Source: an uncultured Porphyromonadaceae bacterium
GTDB taxonomy: Bacteria; Bacteroidota; Bacteroidia; Bacteroidales; Muribaculaceae
Direction: 5' to 3'
DNA length: 33,719 nt
NCBI GenBank assembly: GCA_947175225.1
Contig: CAMWLX010000003.1
Location: 1 to 33,719 of the forward strand
Positions 1 through 8,612 of the stretch are shown here, piece by piece. A model generated the notes under the pieces. It worked only from the letters and a program-made list of their open reading frames with translations, ran no database searches and was not told where the DNA came from. Numbering within the stretch: position 1 is the stretch's first letter; every line of letters begins with the position of its first letter. A program made the position numbers and the translations under genes.

Positions 1-57
1 GTTTAACTCTTCATTGTAAATTTTTTAATTCGTAAATAAGTTTAAACAACTTCATTA
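1..57. repeat. Right end of a dispersed inverted-repeat element, identical to the window's last 57 bases
   Basis: Bases 1-57 are identical to 33663-33719. Bases 34-54 form the right arm of the inverted-repeat element seen complete at 33511-33716 and in short form at 22827-22905. The left part of this copy is cut off by the window edge. The element ends about 11 bases before the start codon of the prolyl oligopeptidase gene, so its right end supplies that gene's leader and possibly its promoter. A weak -7-like sequence (TAAATTTT, 17-24) sits where the 22827 copy has TAATTTTG. Confidence 0.8.
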
Positions 58-67
58 ACTAACATTT

Positions 68-2194
68 ATGGCACGTAAATCAATCATTGCGCTTATGGCT
101 CTATCAATGGCCAGCTGCTCAAAGCAAAATCCTATCACTTATCCGGAAGCTCCTGCCGATGGCACAGTAGACGTATATTTCGGTAAAGAAGTAAATGACC
201 CCTACCGTCCGCTGGAAAATGATACCGCTGCAGAGACACTCGCATGGGTGGAAGCTGAAAATGCTGTCACTGAAGAATATCTTTCAAAAATCCCTTTCCG
301 TGAGATAATACGCGAACGCCTCAAGCAACTCAACGACTACCCTAAGACCGGAATGCCCTCTAAAGAGAACGACGGCAAATACTATTTTTACAAGAACGAT
401 GGACTGCAAAACCAATCTGTCCTCTACCGGTCGGACACCCCGGGAGGAGAGGCTGAAGTATTCCTTGACCCGAACAAACTTTCTGACGACGGCACAGCGT
501 CGCTAAAAGGCGTATATCAGTCGCACGACGGCAAATATACTGCCTACACCGTATCACGCAAAGGAAGTGACTGGACAGAGATCTATGTCATGGACACAGC
601 TACCCGCAAATTGCTCCCCGATCATATAGAATGGACCAAATTCACCGGAGCAGCATGGCATGGAGACGGCTTCTACTACAGTGCCTACGATAAACCGACA
701 CCCGGAAAGGAATACTCTAACACTAATGAATACCACCGTATATACTATCATAAGCTCGGTACTCCTCAAAGCGAAGACAAAGTGATCTTCGACAACTGCA
801 AACAGCCACAGCACTTCCACAGTCTTGAGATCACCGACGACGAATCGGTATTGATGGTCATGGGAGGCGGAGCCGGAAAAGGAAACTCCCTCTACATAAA
901 AGACCTCAAGGATCCGAATCCGAAGTGGGTCACAGTAGAAGACTCGCAAGAACACGATATCAGCGTAATCGGTGAAAAGGACGGAAAGCTCTATATCTTC
1001 ACCTCGGCAGACGCCCCGAAATACAAGCTCGTGACAGTCGACGTAAAGGCTCCTCAGAGAAAGAACTGGATCGACCTCGTGCCTGAAGATAAAGATGCAG
1101 TGCTTGTGGATGCCACATTCGCAGGCGATAAACTGATCCTGACCTACGACAAAGACGCTTCCCACCGCGCATACGTCTACAGCAAGGATGGTGTGAAGGA
1201 ACGCGAAATCACATTGCCCGGCTACGGAACATTATCCTTCTCTACCAATTCCAAGAATCCTGAGACGTTCTATGCCTTCTCCTCTTTCACGTCTCCCTCT
1301 ACAATCATGGAATATAATGCCGAGACCGGCGACAGCAAGCTTTTCCTCGCAACGGAGCTTTCAGGATTCAATCCTGATGATTACGTTACGGAACAAGTGT
1401 TCTATCCTTCTGCCGACGGAACGGAGATACCTATGTTCATCACCTACAAGAAGGGACTTAAGCGCAACGGCAAGAATCCGGTCTACCTTTACGGCTACGG
1501 AGGCTTCAACGTCACTCTAAATCCGGGATTCTCTGCCAACCGCCTCTTATGGCTTGAAAACGGTGGTATCTACGCTCAGGCAAACCTCCGTGGCGGCGGT
1601 GAATATGGTGAAGAATGGTATGCAGCAGGTACAAAACAGCAGAAGAAAAACGTCTTTGACGACTTCATCGCTGCGGCCGAATATATGATCAACGAGGGTT
1701 GGACCAACAAAGATCTCCTGACCATAGAGGGAGGCAGCAACGGCGGTCTGCTCGTTGGTGCAGTGACCAATATGCGTCCCGACCTCTTCAAGGTGGCTAT
1801 CCCACGTGTAGGCGTGATGGACATGATGCGCTACCATCTCTTCACAATCGGCTGGAACTGGGCACATGACTATGGAAAGTCTTCAGATTCTCCGGAAATG
1901 GCAAACTACCTTTTATCCTACTCTCCGATCCACAATATCAAGAACGACGGCACCCCCTATCCGGCTATTCTGGTGACAACTGCCGACCATGACGACCGCG
2001 TAGTTCCGGCCCACTCTTTCAAGTATGCCGCTACACTTCAAGCTTCAGATACTGGAGATGCTCCGAAACTAATCCGCATCGACAGCAACGTGGGCCACGG
2101 AGCCGGCAAGCCAATCGAAAAGATCATCGATGAATACACCGACATCTACTCCTTCATCTTCGAAAACATAGGCATAACTCCTAATGAACAGTGA
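68..2194 (+). CDS. Prolyl oligopeptidase (S9A serine peptidase), lipoprotein
   Basis: A 708-residue S9A prolyl oligopeptidase, cutting short peptides after proline. The N-terminus is a lipoprotein signal ending in SMASC (Cys17), so the enzyme should be envelope-anchored rather than cytosolic. Residues about 25-100 are the N-terminal part of the peptidase fold, about 100-430 the seven-bladed propeller that filters substrates by size, and the rest the alpha/beta-hydrolase domain. The triad is visible: Ser557 in GGSNGG, Asp643 in DHDDRVVP and His677 in GHGAGKP, with family-typical spacing and length. The ATG at 68 directly precedes the signal peptide. It appears monocistronic: the next gene converges on it and they share the terminator at 2204-2238. 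Upstream lies the repeat end at 1-57, so its promoter is only partly visible. Confidence 0.95.
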   Translation: MARKSIIALMALSMASCSKQNPITYPEAPADGTVDVYFGKEVNDPYRPLENDTAAETLAWVEAENAVTEEYLSKIPFREIIRERLKQLNDYPKTGMPSKENDGKYYFYKNDGLQNQSVLYRSDTPGGEAEVFLDPNKLSDDGTASLKGVYQSHDGKYTAYTVSRKGSDWTEIYVMDTATRKLLPDHIEWTKFTGAAWHGDGFYYSAYDKPTPGKEYSNTNEYHRIYYHKLGTPQSEDKVIFDNCKQPQHFHSLEITDDESVLMVMGGGAGKGNSLYIKDLKDPNPKWVTVEDSQEHDISVIGEKDGKLYIFTSADAPKYKLVTVDVKAPQRKNWIDLVPEDKDAVLVDATFAGDKLILTYDKDASHRAYVYSKDGVKEREITLPGYGTLSFSTNSKNPETFYAFSSFTSPSTIMEYNAETGDSKLFLATELSGFNPDDYVTEQVFYPSADGTEIPMFITYKKGLKRNGKNPVYLYGYGGFNVTLNPGFSANRLLWLENGGIYAQANLRGGGEYGEEWYAAGTKQQKKNVFDDFIAAAEYMINEGWTNKDLLTIEGGSNGGLLVGAVTNMRPDLFKVAIPRVGVMDMMRYHLFTIGWNWAHDYGKSSDSPEMANYLLSYSPIHNIKNDGTPYPAILVTTADHDDRVVPAHSFKYAATLQASDTGDAPKLIRIDSNVGHGAGKPIEKIIDEYTDIYSFIFENIGITPNEQ

Positions 2195-2203
2195 ACACTG
2201 AAT

Positions 2204-2238
2204 AAAAAACGGAAGACCAACTCTGGCCTTCCGTTTTT
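2204..2238. terminator. Bidirectional intrinsic terminator
   Basis: The arms AAAAAACGGAAG (2204-2215) and CTTCCGTTTTT (2228-2238) are complementary around a 12-base loop, with an A-run on one side and a T-run on the other. It lies between the convergent ends of the prolyl oligopeptidase gene and the six-gene minus-strand operon and can serve both. Confidence 0.85.
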
Positions 2239-2290
2239 ATTACTCATCTTCCCTCCAAGTACCAGTCACAACAAGAAACTGACATCACTG

Positions 2291-3727
2291 TCAATTACTA
2301 ATGCCAAGTGCAGAAGCTACATCTCCGGGAAGGAAAGATACGGGCGCATGCCCCAAATCAGGAACATTGTAGGATTTGAGCGTATTGTCGTAGAAAGATG
2401 GGTGTTCCTGTGGCAGAACGAAGGGTTTAGTGACCTGCCCATCCTCCGATACATGGACAAAATATGGCTTCCCATAAAGTCCATCATCCCGCTTGCTGGC
2501 AAAGACAAACCATCGTCCGTCTGCCGACCAACTATGGTACGTGTCGCTCATGGGGCTATTCACGTGTTTCAGAGTGTCAATTTCGCCACTTTTAAGGTCG
2601 AGCATACGAAGGTCTGCCTCGCGATGCCAAATAGGGAAAGTGCCGAAATCCGAGACCGTATAGAGGAGTCGCTTTCCATCCGGCGATACCTGCGGATGAC
2701 TCACACTACTTCCCCATTTCCCGCTGATAATCGTATCTGTAGCCGTCCCGAATCTCCCTTGCGCAGGATCAAAATCTATGCGGCAAAGGCTATAGAAAAG
2801 ACTGTCAAGCCGTGATGGACGTGCCTGTCCTTCTGCCACACAATAGTAAATGCTTTTGCCGTCGGCAGAGAATGTAGGGAATGTCTCAAGGCGAGTGGAA
2901 TCGGCAAGCAATGGGCTGCGAAGCTCCTCTCCCCTCTCAAGATCATAGACATATATATCCGACTTCGTATCGAAAACCTCAAGCCGTTTGTCGGGCCGGG
3001 AATGAAATGCCGGAATGATGGCATTTGAAGAGAATACGATATAGCGTCCCGATGGGTCAAACTGAGCATAGATCGGACCTGACACCATATCGGGTGTCTT
3101 GGCATCAATCTTGCGCAACTTGCCTCCCTCATTAAGAATCATTCCTCCTCCTTCGCCACGCACATAGAAAAATGAAAGGTCGTCGCGTCCCGGGGCATGC
3201 GTATGGCAGTTCATGCAACGGTTGCCAACTGCATTATAATCGCATACCACACGCTCTGAGAAATTCTCCACATTCCTTTCCATTATCTGCAGACGAGAAA
3301 AGACCTCATAATCGGGTTCGATGAGCCGATAAGTCAAATATGAGTCGAGTTTATCGCCGGAAACAGAGATGTCAAATGGGCGATATTGTATCCATTTTCC
3401 GTCCTTAAGTGCGGTGACAGTGACCGAAATATTCTTTCCTGTAGCCTTTTCTGTCAGTTTTTTCCAATCCTTGATATTGAATATTGCCTCATTACCTTTC
3501 CTATGAGATTTTATCTCGAAATCTCCTGCCGAGGCTGTTACATACAGAGCCTCGCAACTGTCGCGCAGCAAGAAATTCAGAGGTGCAATGTTCGACGGAA
3601 TTGTCACACCGACATAATCAGGATATATATTCGGGACATTATCACTTTCCTGCACATTCACAGGAGAAGGAGCACACCCTACTAATAAGCAAACCAACAA
3701 TAAAATTAAATTCAAATATCTCATCAT
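2291..3727 (-). CDS. CxxCH-containing TolB/PD40-like propeller lipoprotein, cassette copy 1
   Basis: A 478-residue lipoprotein (Cys18 after LLVG), the last gene of the six-gene operon. Residues about 30-130 look like a beta-sandwich opening with the family signature IYPDYVGVTIPSNIAPLNF. A single heme c-type motif, CMNCH, is at 171-175. From about 200 to the end there are PD40/WD40-like blades (FDPSGRYIVFSS, FSADGKSIYYC, VSPDGKRLLYT, WSADGRWFVFAS), the TolB-type propeller. It is paralogous to the genes at 5286 and 8609 and is the most divergent of the three. The start overlaps the upstream membrane-protein gene by ATGA, suggesting coupled translation. Family knowledge supports envelope location and possible covalent heme; the actual function is unknown. 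It is not the Tol-Pal TolB, since it is lipidated, has CxxCH and lacks tol neighbours. Confidence 0.85.
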   Translation of the reverse strand: MMRYLNLILLLVCLLVGCAPSPVNVQESDNVPNIYPDYVGVTIPSNIAPLNFLLRDSCEALYVTASAGDFEIKSHRKGNEAIFNIKDWKKLTEKATGKNISVTVTALKDGKWIQYRPFDISVSGDKLDSYLTYRLIEPDYEVFSRLQIMERNVENFSERVVCDYNAVGNRCMNCHTHAPGRDDLSFFYVRGEGGGMILNEGGKLRKIDAKTPDMVSGPIYAQFDPSGRYIVFSSNAIIPAFHSRPDKRLEVFDTKSDIYVYDLERGEELRSPLLADSTRLETFPTFSADGKSIYYCVAEGQARPSRLDSLFYSLCRIDFDPAQGRFGTATDTIISGKWGSSVSHPQVSPDGKRLLYTVSDFGTFPIWHREADLRMLDLKSGEIDTLKHVNSPMSDTYHSWSADGRWFVFASKRDDGLYGKPYFVHVSEDGQVTKPFVLPQEHPSFYDNTLKSYNVPDLGHAPVSFLPGDVASALGISN

Positions 3728-5289
3728 TCCTTGTCAAAATAATACCAATAAGTGCCGCGGAAAGTAGGATCTCCTCTCCGGTTGCTGTATTGATTGAATA
3801 ATTGCAATTGGCTCTCAGTCTTTATATACCGTTCCCATTCACCTTGCGGCGCATCAGTGCCGGCAAGATATATCATCAAGGCTTGCTGATATAAATCTTT
3901 GTATCGAGGTTTCACCCGCTCCATGCAATATGTGTCATAATCCATCTTAAAGGTATCCATATCCTTCAGCAAAAGATCGGTGCAAAGCAAATAGTCAAGA
4001 GCCACTGTGTTACGTGGATTAGACTCAAGAAGCTCGAGAATAATGTTGCGGCAATTGTCGCCAAGGCGAATATTGTCCTTATCGTTTGAACAGGCACGTC
4101 TACGCAAAATATCCCTCTCAACGTCAGAAGTAATTGATCCTGGAGTGTGACGTTTGCTCCAGTCAGAATATGCATGAGTGCGGTCGAGTATACGCAGATA
4201 TTTTAGAGCCGCCGCCGTGTCGCCACTCACAAGATTGATCTCAGCAAGACGTTGCATCATACGCACATTACGGTTGCGCGGCGAAAATACGTTGCGCATC
4301 ATAGCTGCACGTTCGGCATAAGTCATATCCCCCAGTTCATAGTATAGATCATTCATCATGTTGATAATCGTAGGATGAGATTTCTCCCCTATTGTTGTCA
4401 GCGTGCCGAGGCTCTTTACGGGGTATTTAAGCAAATTATCAGCCAGCGAATCTTGCACCGCGCTGGAGAGATAATAATAGAAAGCTGTGACATCATCGGG
4501 ATTATCATCGTCTTTAGCAAGCTGCTTCACAAGATCAAAATCTTGATTATAGAATGCATCAGAAATGGCAAGTCGACGCTCATATTTCATCTGCGGAAGT
4601 TCCGGCTTCGCCAAACCCGGATAAAGAACAGCATCTGCATACGGCAACGCATATGCTTTGCAAAGAATAGCCGGGAGACCCAAACCTATGAGAAGAGCCA
4701 ACACTGCGGCGATCCAAGCCTTACGATCTTGCTTTGATACACATCGTTTGATAGCAAAAAGAATTATTATCAACGCTGTCAACAAAGCTCCCAACCCGAA
4801 TGCCCAATATGAGAGAGCCACTAATATAGGGGAAAGGTCAATCTGGACACGCTCCATCCAACTCAACTTAAACTCCGACAATCCCAACACTATTCCCCCG
4901 GCCACACAAAGGAAGAATGACAACCGGGTGGAAGCTGCCATGGAGCATCCAATCAGAACGACTGCAACAAGGAAAGTCAGCACCCGGCCGATAAGCTTAG
5001 GGAGCAGATGCAAAGACACTTTAGCAAATCCTGCCACACAAAAAGCAATGGAGAGCGTAAGGATGATAGCTCCTATCCACGGATTATGATAAAACTGGGT
5101 GAGCCAGTCGCCGGCAAGGCAACCAAGCCATCCAGGCTTGTCAAAGTATATAGAAATCCAATCCGGACTATTCAGAAATATCTGATTTTGCTCTTGCCAT
5201 AGGATGTGCCCGGAATAGCAAAGGGCATACCATATTGTAAGGCCTATGCAGCAAATGAGCGAAATGGATATGAGTACGTATTTTTTCAT
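3724..5289 (-). CDS. Polytopic membrane protein with helical-repeat tail (DUF6057-like), cassette copy 1
   Basis: A 521-residue protein. An N-terminal membrane segment (about 5-27) is followed by a loop with the conserved pattern Q-x-Q-I-F ... TQFYHNPWIGA (QF at 65-66), then about five or six more membrane segments up to about residue 212. The C-terminal half is soluble and alpha-helical, with TPR-like units (for example RLAEINLVSGDTAAALKYL). The same pattern occurs in the proteins at 6825 and 10113, but this copy is about 70 residues shorter and seems to lack two membrane segments. It overlaps both neighbours by ATGA. The resemblance to DUF6057 is from memory and unverified; no catalytic motif is visible. 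The fixed pairing with the propeller lipoprotein suggests they form a complex. Confidence 0.8.
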   Translation of the reverse strand: MKKYVLISISLICCIGLTIWYALCYSGHILWQEQNQIFLNSPDWISIYFDKPGWLGCLAGDWLTQFYHNPWIGAIILTLSIAFCVAGFAKVSLHLLPKLIGRVLTFLVAVVLIGCSMAASTRLSFFLCVAGGIVLGLSEFKLSWMERVQIDLSPILVALSYWAFGLGALLTALIIILFAIKRCVSKQDRKAWIAAVLALLIGLGLPAILCKAYALPYADAVLYPGLAKPELPQMKYERRLAISDAFYNQDFDLVKQLAKDDDNPDDVTAFYYYLSSAVQDSLADNLLKYPVKSLGTLTTIGEKSHPTIINMMNDLYYELGDMTYAERAAMMRNVFSPRNRNVRMMQRLAEINLVSGDTAAALKYLRILDRTHAYSDWSKRHTPGSITSDVERDILRRRACSNDKDNIRLGDNCRNIILELLESNPRNTVALDYLLCTDLLLKDMDTFKMDYDTYCMERVKPRYKDLYQQALMIYLAGTDAPQGEWERYIKTESQLQLFNQYSNRRGDPTFRGTYWYYFDKE

Positions 5290-6758
5290 TTTCTTACTGA
5301 CACGTTGGTGAGTTCACCTTTTCTTACCATTGAACGGACGCGATGCATATCAAGGCTGATCTTTTCTGCTATGAAATCCGGGGCATTGAAGGAATGCAAT
5401 GCCTCATCATAGTATTTCCGAGGGTTGCGCTGAGGAAGTAGAAATGGCTTCGTAGCCTTTCCGTCATTCCCTATGCAAGAAAGATACAGATTCCCATACA
5501 TTCCGTCGCGTCGCTTACTGTTGAAGAGAAACCATCCTCCTCCCGGACTCCAATTATGGTAGGCGTCGCTCCACTCGCTATTTGCCTCGTCAAGAGGGCG
5601 CGATTCCCCCGTAGACAAATCCATGATCCATAGGTCGGCATCAGCATGATGGATTGGCGACGTTCCATGCTCGGTAAGATTATACATCAGATACCTGCCA
5701 TCATAAGAGGGTCTTGGAAGACTCACGCTCCTGTCTATATCGGAAGCACAGACGAGTGTGTCAATTTTAGATCCAAGTTTGCCTTCCTTAGCATCAAAAT
5801 CTATACAGCAAAGGCTATATTTAAGCCTGTTGTAGCCTCCCGGCATATCTACAGAATCAGCCAAGCAGAAGTAAATTTTCTTCCCGTCGGGAGAGAAAGC
5901 CGGAGTAGTCTCGCAGCGCGGAGTAGCCACGATAGGCGACGTAATGAGTTGGTCAGTCTCAGTATCGAGCACAATGAGGTCGGAAAAGACATCCCATGGT
6001 TCGATATTATGCTCTTTGTCGAGATAAAAGTTCTGGACAATCTTGTTGACGGAGTAAGCCACGTATCTTCCATCCGGATGCCAATAGCCGTAAGTTGCAT
6101 TTCCCTGGGTCTCAGGAGCCTTAGTGTTCAGATATTCGATTTTATCACCCCACTTGAGCAGCGTGCCGCCGTTTTTGCCACGTATATGTATTGAGAATTG
6201 GTCGGCACGTCCACGGTTGGCATAATGGCAGTTCATACATTTTCCTTCTATGGCTGTCTCTTCAAGCACCGGAGTCTCTTCAAAAGATGACAAATCTCTC
6301 TGATAAATGCCAATCTTGCTGAAAGTCTGATAACCGGGTGCTATCTTGCGGTATACCACTCCATAATCCTCCAAAGGCTTATCACTTACATGCATCACAA
6401 AGGGGGCGTAACGATGCCATTTCCCATCCTTATCTTTGACACTTACCTCAAACGTAAGGATTCCCCCCACGTTTCTTCCAGTGAGCTCGTGCCACTTCTT
6501 TTCATCAAATTCCGCAGTTTTGCCTGAAGTCTCCATCCCACCCTCTTTAGAGCCTTTCACTTTGACATAAACTTGCTCAGCATCAGAATAAGTGACATCG
6601 AAATTCATAGGGGCGATCTGCGCAGGTATTGTCACATCTGTATAGTCAGGAAATATATCCGGAAGTTCTGAAGATGGAGCCATTTCCGGAGGTCTACCAC
6701 CGGAGCAAGCAGCAAGCATCACGCATGCAAATATCAATAAATATTTATAATATTTCAT
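5286..6758 (-). CDS. CxxCH-containing TolB/PD40-like propeller lipoprotein, cassette copy 2
   Basis: A 490-residue lipoprotein (Cys18 in VMLAAC). The order matches its paralogues: an N-terminal beta domain opening with IFPDYTDVTIPAQIAPMNF (about 34-53), CMNCH at 174-178, then PD40 blades (WHPDGRYVAYS, FSPDGKKIYFCLA, YDGRYLMYNL, WSPGGGWFLFNS). It resembles the 8609 copy more than the 2291 copy, for example in the shared stretch APGYxxxSKxGIYQRxLSxF before the heme motif. It is the only gene of the operon not overlapping the gene transcribed before it: a 66-base gap with a strong hairpin (6798-6822) separates them. Its stop overlaps the next start by ATGA. Heme attachment is inferred from the motif; function is unknown. 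Confidence 0.85.
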   Translation of the reverse strand: MKYYKYLLIFACVMLAACSGGRPPEMAPSSELPDIFPDYTDVTIPAQIAPMNFDVTYSDAEQVYVKVKGSKEGGMETSGKTAEFDEKKWHELTGRNVGGILTFEVSVKDKDGKWHRYAPFVMHVSDKPLEDYGVVYRKIAPGYQTFSKIGIYQRDLSSFEETPVLEETAIEGKCMNCHYANRGRADQFSIHIRGKNGGTLLKWGDKIEYLNTKAPETQGNATYGYWHPDGRYVAYSVNKIVQNFYLDKEHNIEPWDVFSDLIVLDTETDQLITSPIVATPRCETTPAFSPDGKKIYFCLADSVDMPGGYNRLKYSLCCIDFDAKEGKLGSKIDTLVCASDIDRSVSLPRPSYDGRYLMYNLTEHGTSPIHHADADLWIMDLSTGESRPLDEANSEWSDAYHNWSPGGGWFLFNSKRRDGMYGNLYLSCIGNDGKATKPFLLPQRNPRKYYDEALHSFNAPDFIAEKISLDMHRVRSMVRKGELTNVSVRK

Positions 6759-6797
6759 ATTTCAATTTATAAATTCAATTCATTCTTCCCATAAACC

Positions 6798-6822
6798 TCA
6801 ACTTTCGCGTTGCGAAAGTTGA
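6798..6822 (-). promoter_or_regulatory. Intercistronic hairpin inside the six-gene operon
   Basis: TCAACTTTCGC, a three-base loop GTT, and GCGAAAGTTGA form a perfect 11-bp stem. It starts three bases beyond the stop codon of the membrane protein (6825-8612) and ends 39 bases before the next start (6758). No long T-run follows on the minus strand, so a full terminator is unlikely. An RNA-processing site, stabiliser or partial attenuator fits better. Confidence 0.7.
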
Positions 6823-6824
6823 AT

Positions 6825-8612
6825 TTATTCATGAGTGGATTGGTATTCGGGTGAGCCGGATTTTTGTTGTTGACTATTGGAATAGCGCAGGAAATATACT
6901 CCATACGAGCCCGGAGCGGCATTCTGCCATGCTCGGGGATTATTTTTATTTGTCATCGCAGCTTTGGCAAGGGCAGCAGTTGCTTGCTTAACCTCCGGAC
7001 TTATCGGGAACTGCAGTCCATCAAAAGAGGGATGGCTGAAAGTCCAATACATGGCAATAGCCTCTTGCACATGGCGAGGTAAAGTGGGCAGCCCGAAAGT
7101 GTCTGCATAGTAATTGCAGACGCCGGCAAGTGTGGCAAGGTCTCCTTTCAGCATAGTAGTGGCACAAAAATAGTCCCACGCAAGCTTATTGTTACCGCTC
7201 CCATCAAGCACAAGCATGGCGAGTATCTTATCAAGCTGTGAATGGTAATAAAAACCATCTTTCGTAAAACTGTTGCGACGCAGCGGACCATATATAGGGT
7301 GCGCGTCAACAGCATTATCGTTGCCAAGAAGTGTTTCCGCCTGCCGAACCCAATCCTTGTAGAAAAGAGTGTTGCGGAGGAATCCTATATATTTGGCTGC
7401 CACTTCATAATTCCCATTTATTATCATGCATTCAGCTAATCGCTTCATAAAGCGTCCGCTCTTGCGGTCGTTCATTATAGCCTCCTGCAAGTCGAATGTC
7501 GTGGAGAAGGCTATGTTGGTAAGACCTAAGCGGAAAAGTGCCTCGGCTGTAATTAGCTGGGATGTATTGTCGAGTTTATAGTCTCCTATCAATCCCTCTA
7601 CCCCATTCTGATCAAACTGAAACATAGACTCAGTCAGTTGCCCGGTCATCCCCAATGCAAGATTCAGTGCTTGAAGTGAGAAGGTATCAGTTGGTCGTTC
7701 TTTCTTTGCCCTTTCAATTATTTCCTGCCAGCGACCTTGCCTGACGAGCGATTCATAAGCAAGCATACGGCTTTTATCGGCATTGAAAGAAGCCGGCACA
7801 TATATCACCACAAAAACCGTCACTCCTGCTGCTATTGCATAAGAAATTATTGGCTTCACATTTTTCTTTATCAGAGTGACAAGTGGCACTGCTGCCATCA
7901 CTCCCCAGATAATAAAGTAGATTGTCGGATAAGTTTCAGGAATCCTGTAATAATTCATGCCTAATGTGAAGCTGCCCAAAGGATACTGCTCAAAAAACAA
8001 TCTATGGATTGTCCACACGAAAAGCAAAGAAACCAACAAGAGGAAGATTACCGACCTATGGCGTAATATACCCCATGCTGATATAAAGAGTATTGCAAAT
8101 GGTCCGGCAAGCCAATACAGCAGTATAAATCCGGCTATCAATAGAACTGAATCAGCGGTCGTCGATCCTGTATTGATGAAGGTGAATCCAAAAGTAAACA
8201 CTGAGGTCAACATCATGGCTACCGCAAAGGATAAAAGAGTGTTCTCATCTCCCAAGGCTCCAATGAAAAGCACTGATGGAAGAGCAGCCAAGATATACGC
8301 TACATCCGGTGTGGCACACCGACGGCACGCCAGTCCTAAAAATATCTGTGACAATGTCAGCACAAGGGAGGCAAGCAGAGAGCCGTAAAGAGGTATGTAG
8401 TAGAACTGTACTACAAATTCAGAAATATAGTCGGCCAATCCTCCCGGCAATGATATGGCGTGAGTGAAATAGCCACTCGTAAACTGAAACAGCTGATACT
8501 GTTCATGATATAGAAGATACTGTGGAACTTTTAGCCACAGGAACAAGAACATACCTATAAACAAGATGGCCGACCATATGCAACCGAATAAGATTTTCCG
8601 TATCATTTTCAT
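6825..8612 (-). CDS. Polytopic membrane protein with helical-repeat tail (DUF6057-like), cassette copy 2
   Basis: A 595-residue protein with about eight predicted membrane segments in residues 8-275 and a soluble helical C-terminal part of about 300 residues. After the first membrane segment comes the shared loop pattern EQYQLF ... EFVVQFYYIPLYG. The helical part has TPR-like units and the motif ALNLALGMTGQL, shared almost exactly with the copy at 10113 and degenerate in the copy at 3724. It also shares RLAE...KYI..LRNTLFY. The ATG at 8612 overlaps the upstream stop as ATGA; a second ATG at 8606 is possible. No enzymatic motif is visible. It probably sits in the inner membrane with its repeat domain exported, but topology is inferred. 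Confidence 0.8.
   Translation of the reverse strand: MKMIRKILFGCIWSAILFIGMFLFLWLKVPQYLLYHEQYQLFQFTSGYFTHAISLPGGLADYISEFVVQFYYIPLYGSLLASLVLTLSQIFLGLACRRCATPDVAYILAALPSVLFIGALGDENTLLSFAVAMMLTSVFTFGFTFINTGSTTADSVLLIAGFILLYWLAGPFAILFISAWGILRHRSVIFLLLVSLLFVWTIHRLFFEQYPLGSFTLGMNYYRIPETYPTIYFIIWGVMAAVPLVTLIKKNVKPIISYAIAAGVTVFVVIYVPASFNADKSRMLAYESLVRQGRWQEIIERAKKERPTDTFSLQALNLALGMTGQLTESMFQFDQNGVEGLIGDYKLDNTSQLITAEALFRLGLTNIAFSTTFDLQEAIMNDRKSGRFMKRLAECMIINGNYEVAAKYIGFLRNTLFYKDWVRQAETLLGNDNAVDAHPIYGPLRRNSFTKDGFYYHSQLDKILAMLVLDGSGNNKLAWDYFCATTMLKGDLATLAGVCNYYADTFGLPTLPRHVQEAIAMYWTFSHPSFDGLQFPISPEVKQATAALAKAAMTNKNNPRAWQNAAPGSYGVYFLRYSNSQQQKSGSPEYQSTHE

Noticed and set aside
554..1165. A 203-residue open frame on the minus strand inside the prolyl oligopeptidase gene
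   Set aside because: Antisense to an intact S9A enzyme, with atypical composition and no recognisable start region.
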